The notes under the pieces: generated by a model
Told to the model about the DNA's origin: nothing
Seen by the model: the letters and a program-made list of their open reading frames with translations, nothing else
Database searches by the model: none
NCBI GenBank assembly: GCA_001725355.1
Contig: MEGD01000008.1
Location: forward strand, 124,001-188,000
DNA from: Novosphingobium sp. SCN 66-18
GTDB taxonomy: Bacteria; Pseudomonadota; Alphaproteobacteria; Sphingomonadales; Sphingomonadaceae
Length of the DNA: 64,000 bases
Direction: 5' to 3'
Translations under genes and position numbers: made by a program
In this document: positions 63,613 through 64,000 of the stretch, in pieces
Position numbering within the stretch: position 1 is the first letter of the stretch
How the letters are laid out: every line of letters begins with the position of its first letter

Positions 63613-64000
63613 ATGGCAACCGAAGCCGATTATTACGAACTGCTCGAAATCGAGCGCACGGCGGATGACAAGACGATCAAGTCTTCGTTCCGCAGGCTGG
63701 CGATGCGCTTCCACCCGGACAAGAATCCGGGGTGCGCCGATTCCGAGGCCAAGTTCAAGCAGATCAACGAGGCCTACGCCTGCCTGTCCGATCCGCAGAA
63801 GCGGGCGGCCTATGACCAGTATGGCCACGCCGCTTTCCAGCAGGGCGGCCCCGGTGGCGGCGGCTTTGGTGGCGGCGCCGATTTCGGTGATCTGGGCGAC
63901 ATTTTCGAAACGATCTTCGGCAGCGGCGCATTTGGCGGCGGGCGCCAGCAGGCGCGGCGCGGCGCGGACTTGCGCTATGACATGGAAGTGACGCTGGAAG
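63613..64000 (+). CDS. dnaJ: Chaperone DnaJ, 3' truncated by window end
   Basis: The first 129 codons of DnaJ. The J-domain with HPD (FHPDKNPG) is complete and the Gly/Phe-rich linker ([15 protein letters not shown]) follows. The zinc-finger and C-terminal domains lie beyond the window. It is co-directional with dnaK. Confidence 0.95.
   Translation, partial: MATEADYYELLEIERTADDKTIKSSFRRLAMRFHPDKNPGCADSEAKFKQINEAYACLSDPQKRAAYDQYGHAAFQQGGPGGGGFGGGADFGDLGDIFETIFGSGAFGGGRQQARRGADLRYDMEVTLE

Overview
The window is ordinary-looking chromosome from an alphaproteobacterium, most likely Sphingomonadales and probably Novosphingobium or a close relative. The evidence is gene content plus uniformly GC-rich coding: the cell-cycle regulator GcrA, several large TonB-dependent receptors including an Oar-type one, a DUF6456 protein, a vgr-related metalloprotease, pcaIJ, and a glutathione S-transferase that reads like the lignin beta-etherase LigF. 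I see no prophage, CRISPR array, plasmid module or complete insertion sequence. The genus is an inference.

Layout. 1-4.5 kb is a polyamine locus: a frameshifted lipoprotein gene, a 264-bp MITE-like element with 31-bp inverted ends, nspC, a NylB-like serine hydrolase and an ornithine/lysine decarboxylase with a structured leader and a TTG start. 4.6-11.4 kb holds an Oar-type TonB receptor, a GGDEF protein, gcrA, an ABC-2 permease, hspQ and tRNA-Ser(CGA). 11.5-13.7 kb is an IclR regulator facing pcaIJ across a PcaR-like operator. 13.7-22.4 kb holds two metal-uptake units: a TonB siderophore receptor with a PepSY protein behind a Fur-like site, and a ZnuD-like receptor followed by MFS, cysK and dienelactone-hydrolase genes behind a perfect 15-bp Zur-like palindrome. 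22.4-30.8 kb holds a PilZ protein, tyrS, a DOMON-like/NamZ pair, and a CoxE-type VWA protein and a MoxR ATPase separated by a GFA protein and the LigF-like transferase.

31-46 kb is mostly housekeeping: parE, an LpoA-like lipoprotein, rsmI-yraN-gshB, dedA, aroQ-accB-accC, an isolated gene-transfer-agent-type holin, katG, tRNA-Pro(GGG) and yajC-secD-secF. 46-54.9 kb holds a glycosyltransferase/XRE pair, a DUF6456 protein, a DUF885 peptidase, an ABC-F ATPase and a PepSY/response regulator/histidine kinase set. 54.9-64 kb has the overlapping genes rph-rdgB-hemW-xerC diverging from hrcA-grpE, then a glycine-zipper lipoprotein, a metalloprotease and copper chaperone, and dnaK-dnaJ, the last cut by the window edge.

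The most distinctive signals are regulatory. They are the decarboxylase leader that hides its own ribosome-binding site and carries a possible 19-codon upstream ORF, the Zur-like palindrome ahead of an unusual four-gene run, the PcaR-type operator, a cluster of GCAAC palindromes before the Oar receptor, a probably leaderless hrcA, and a strong hairpin between dnaK and dnaJ. I did not find a clear new multi-gene system. The decarboxylase leader and the Zur-box operon are the best leads.
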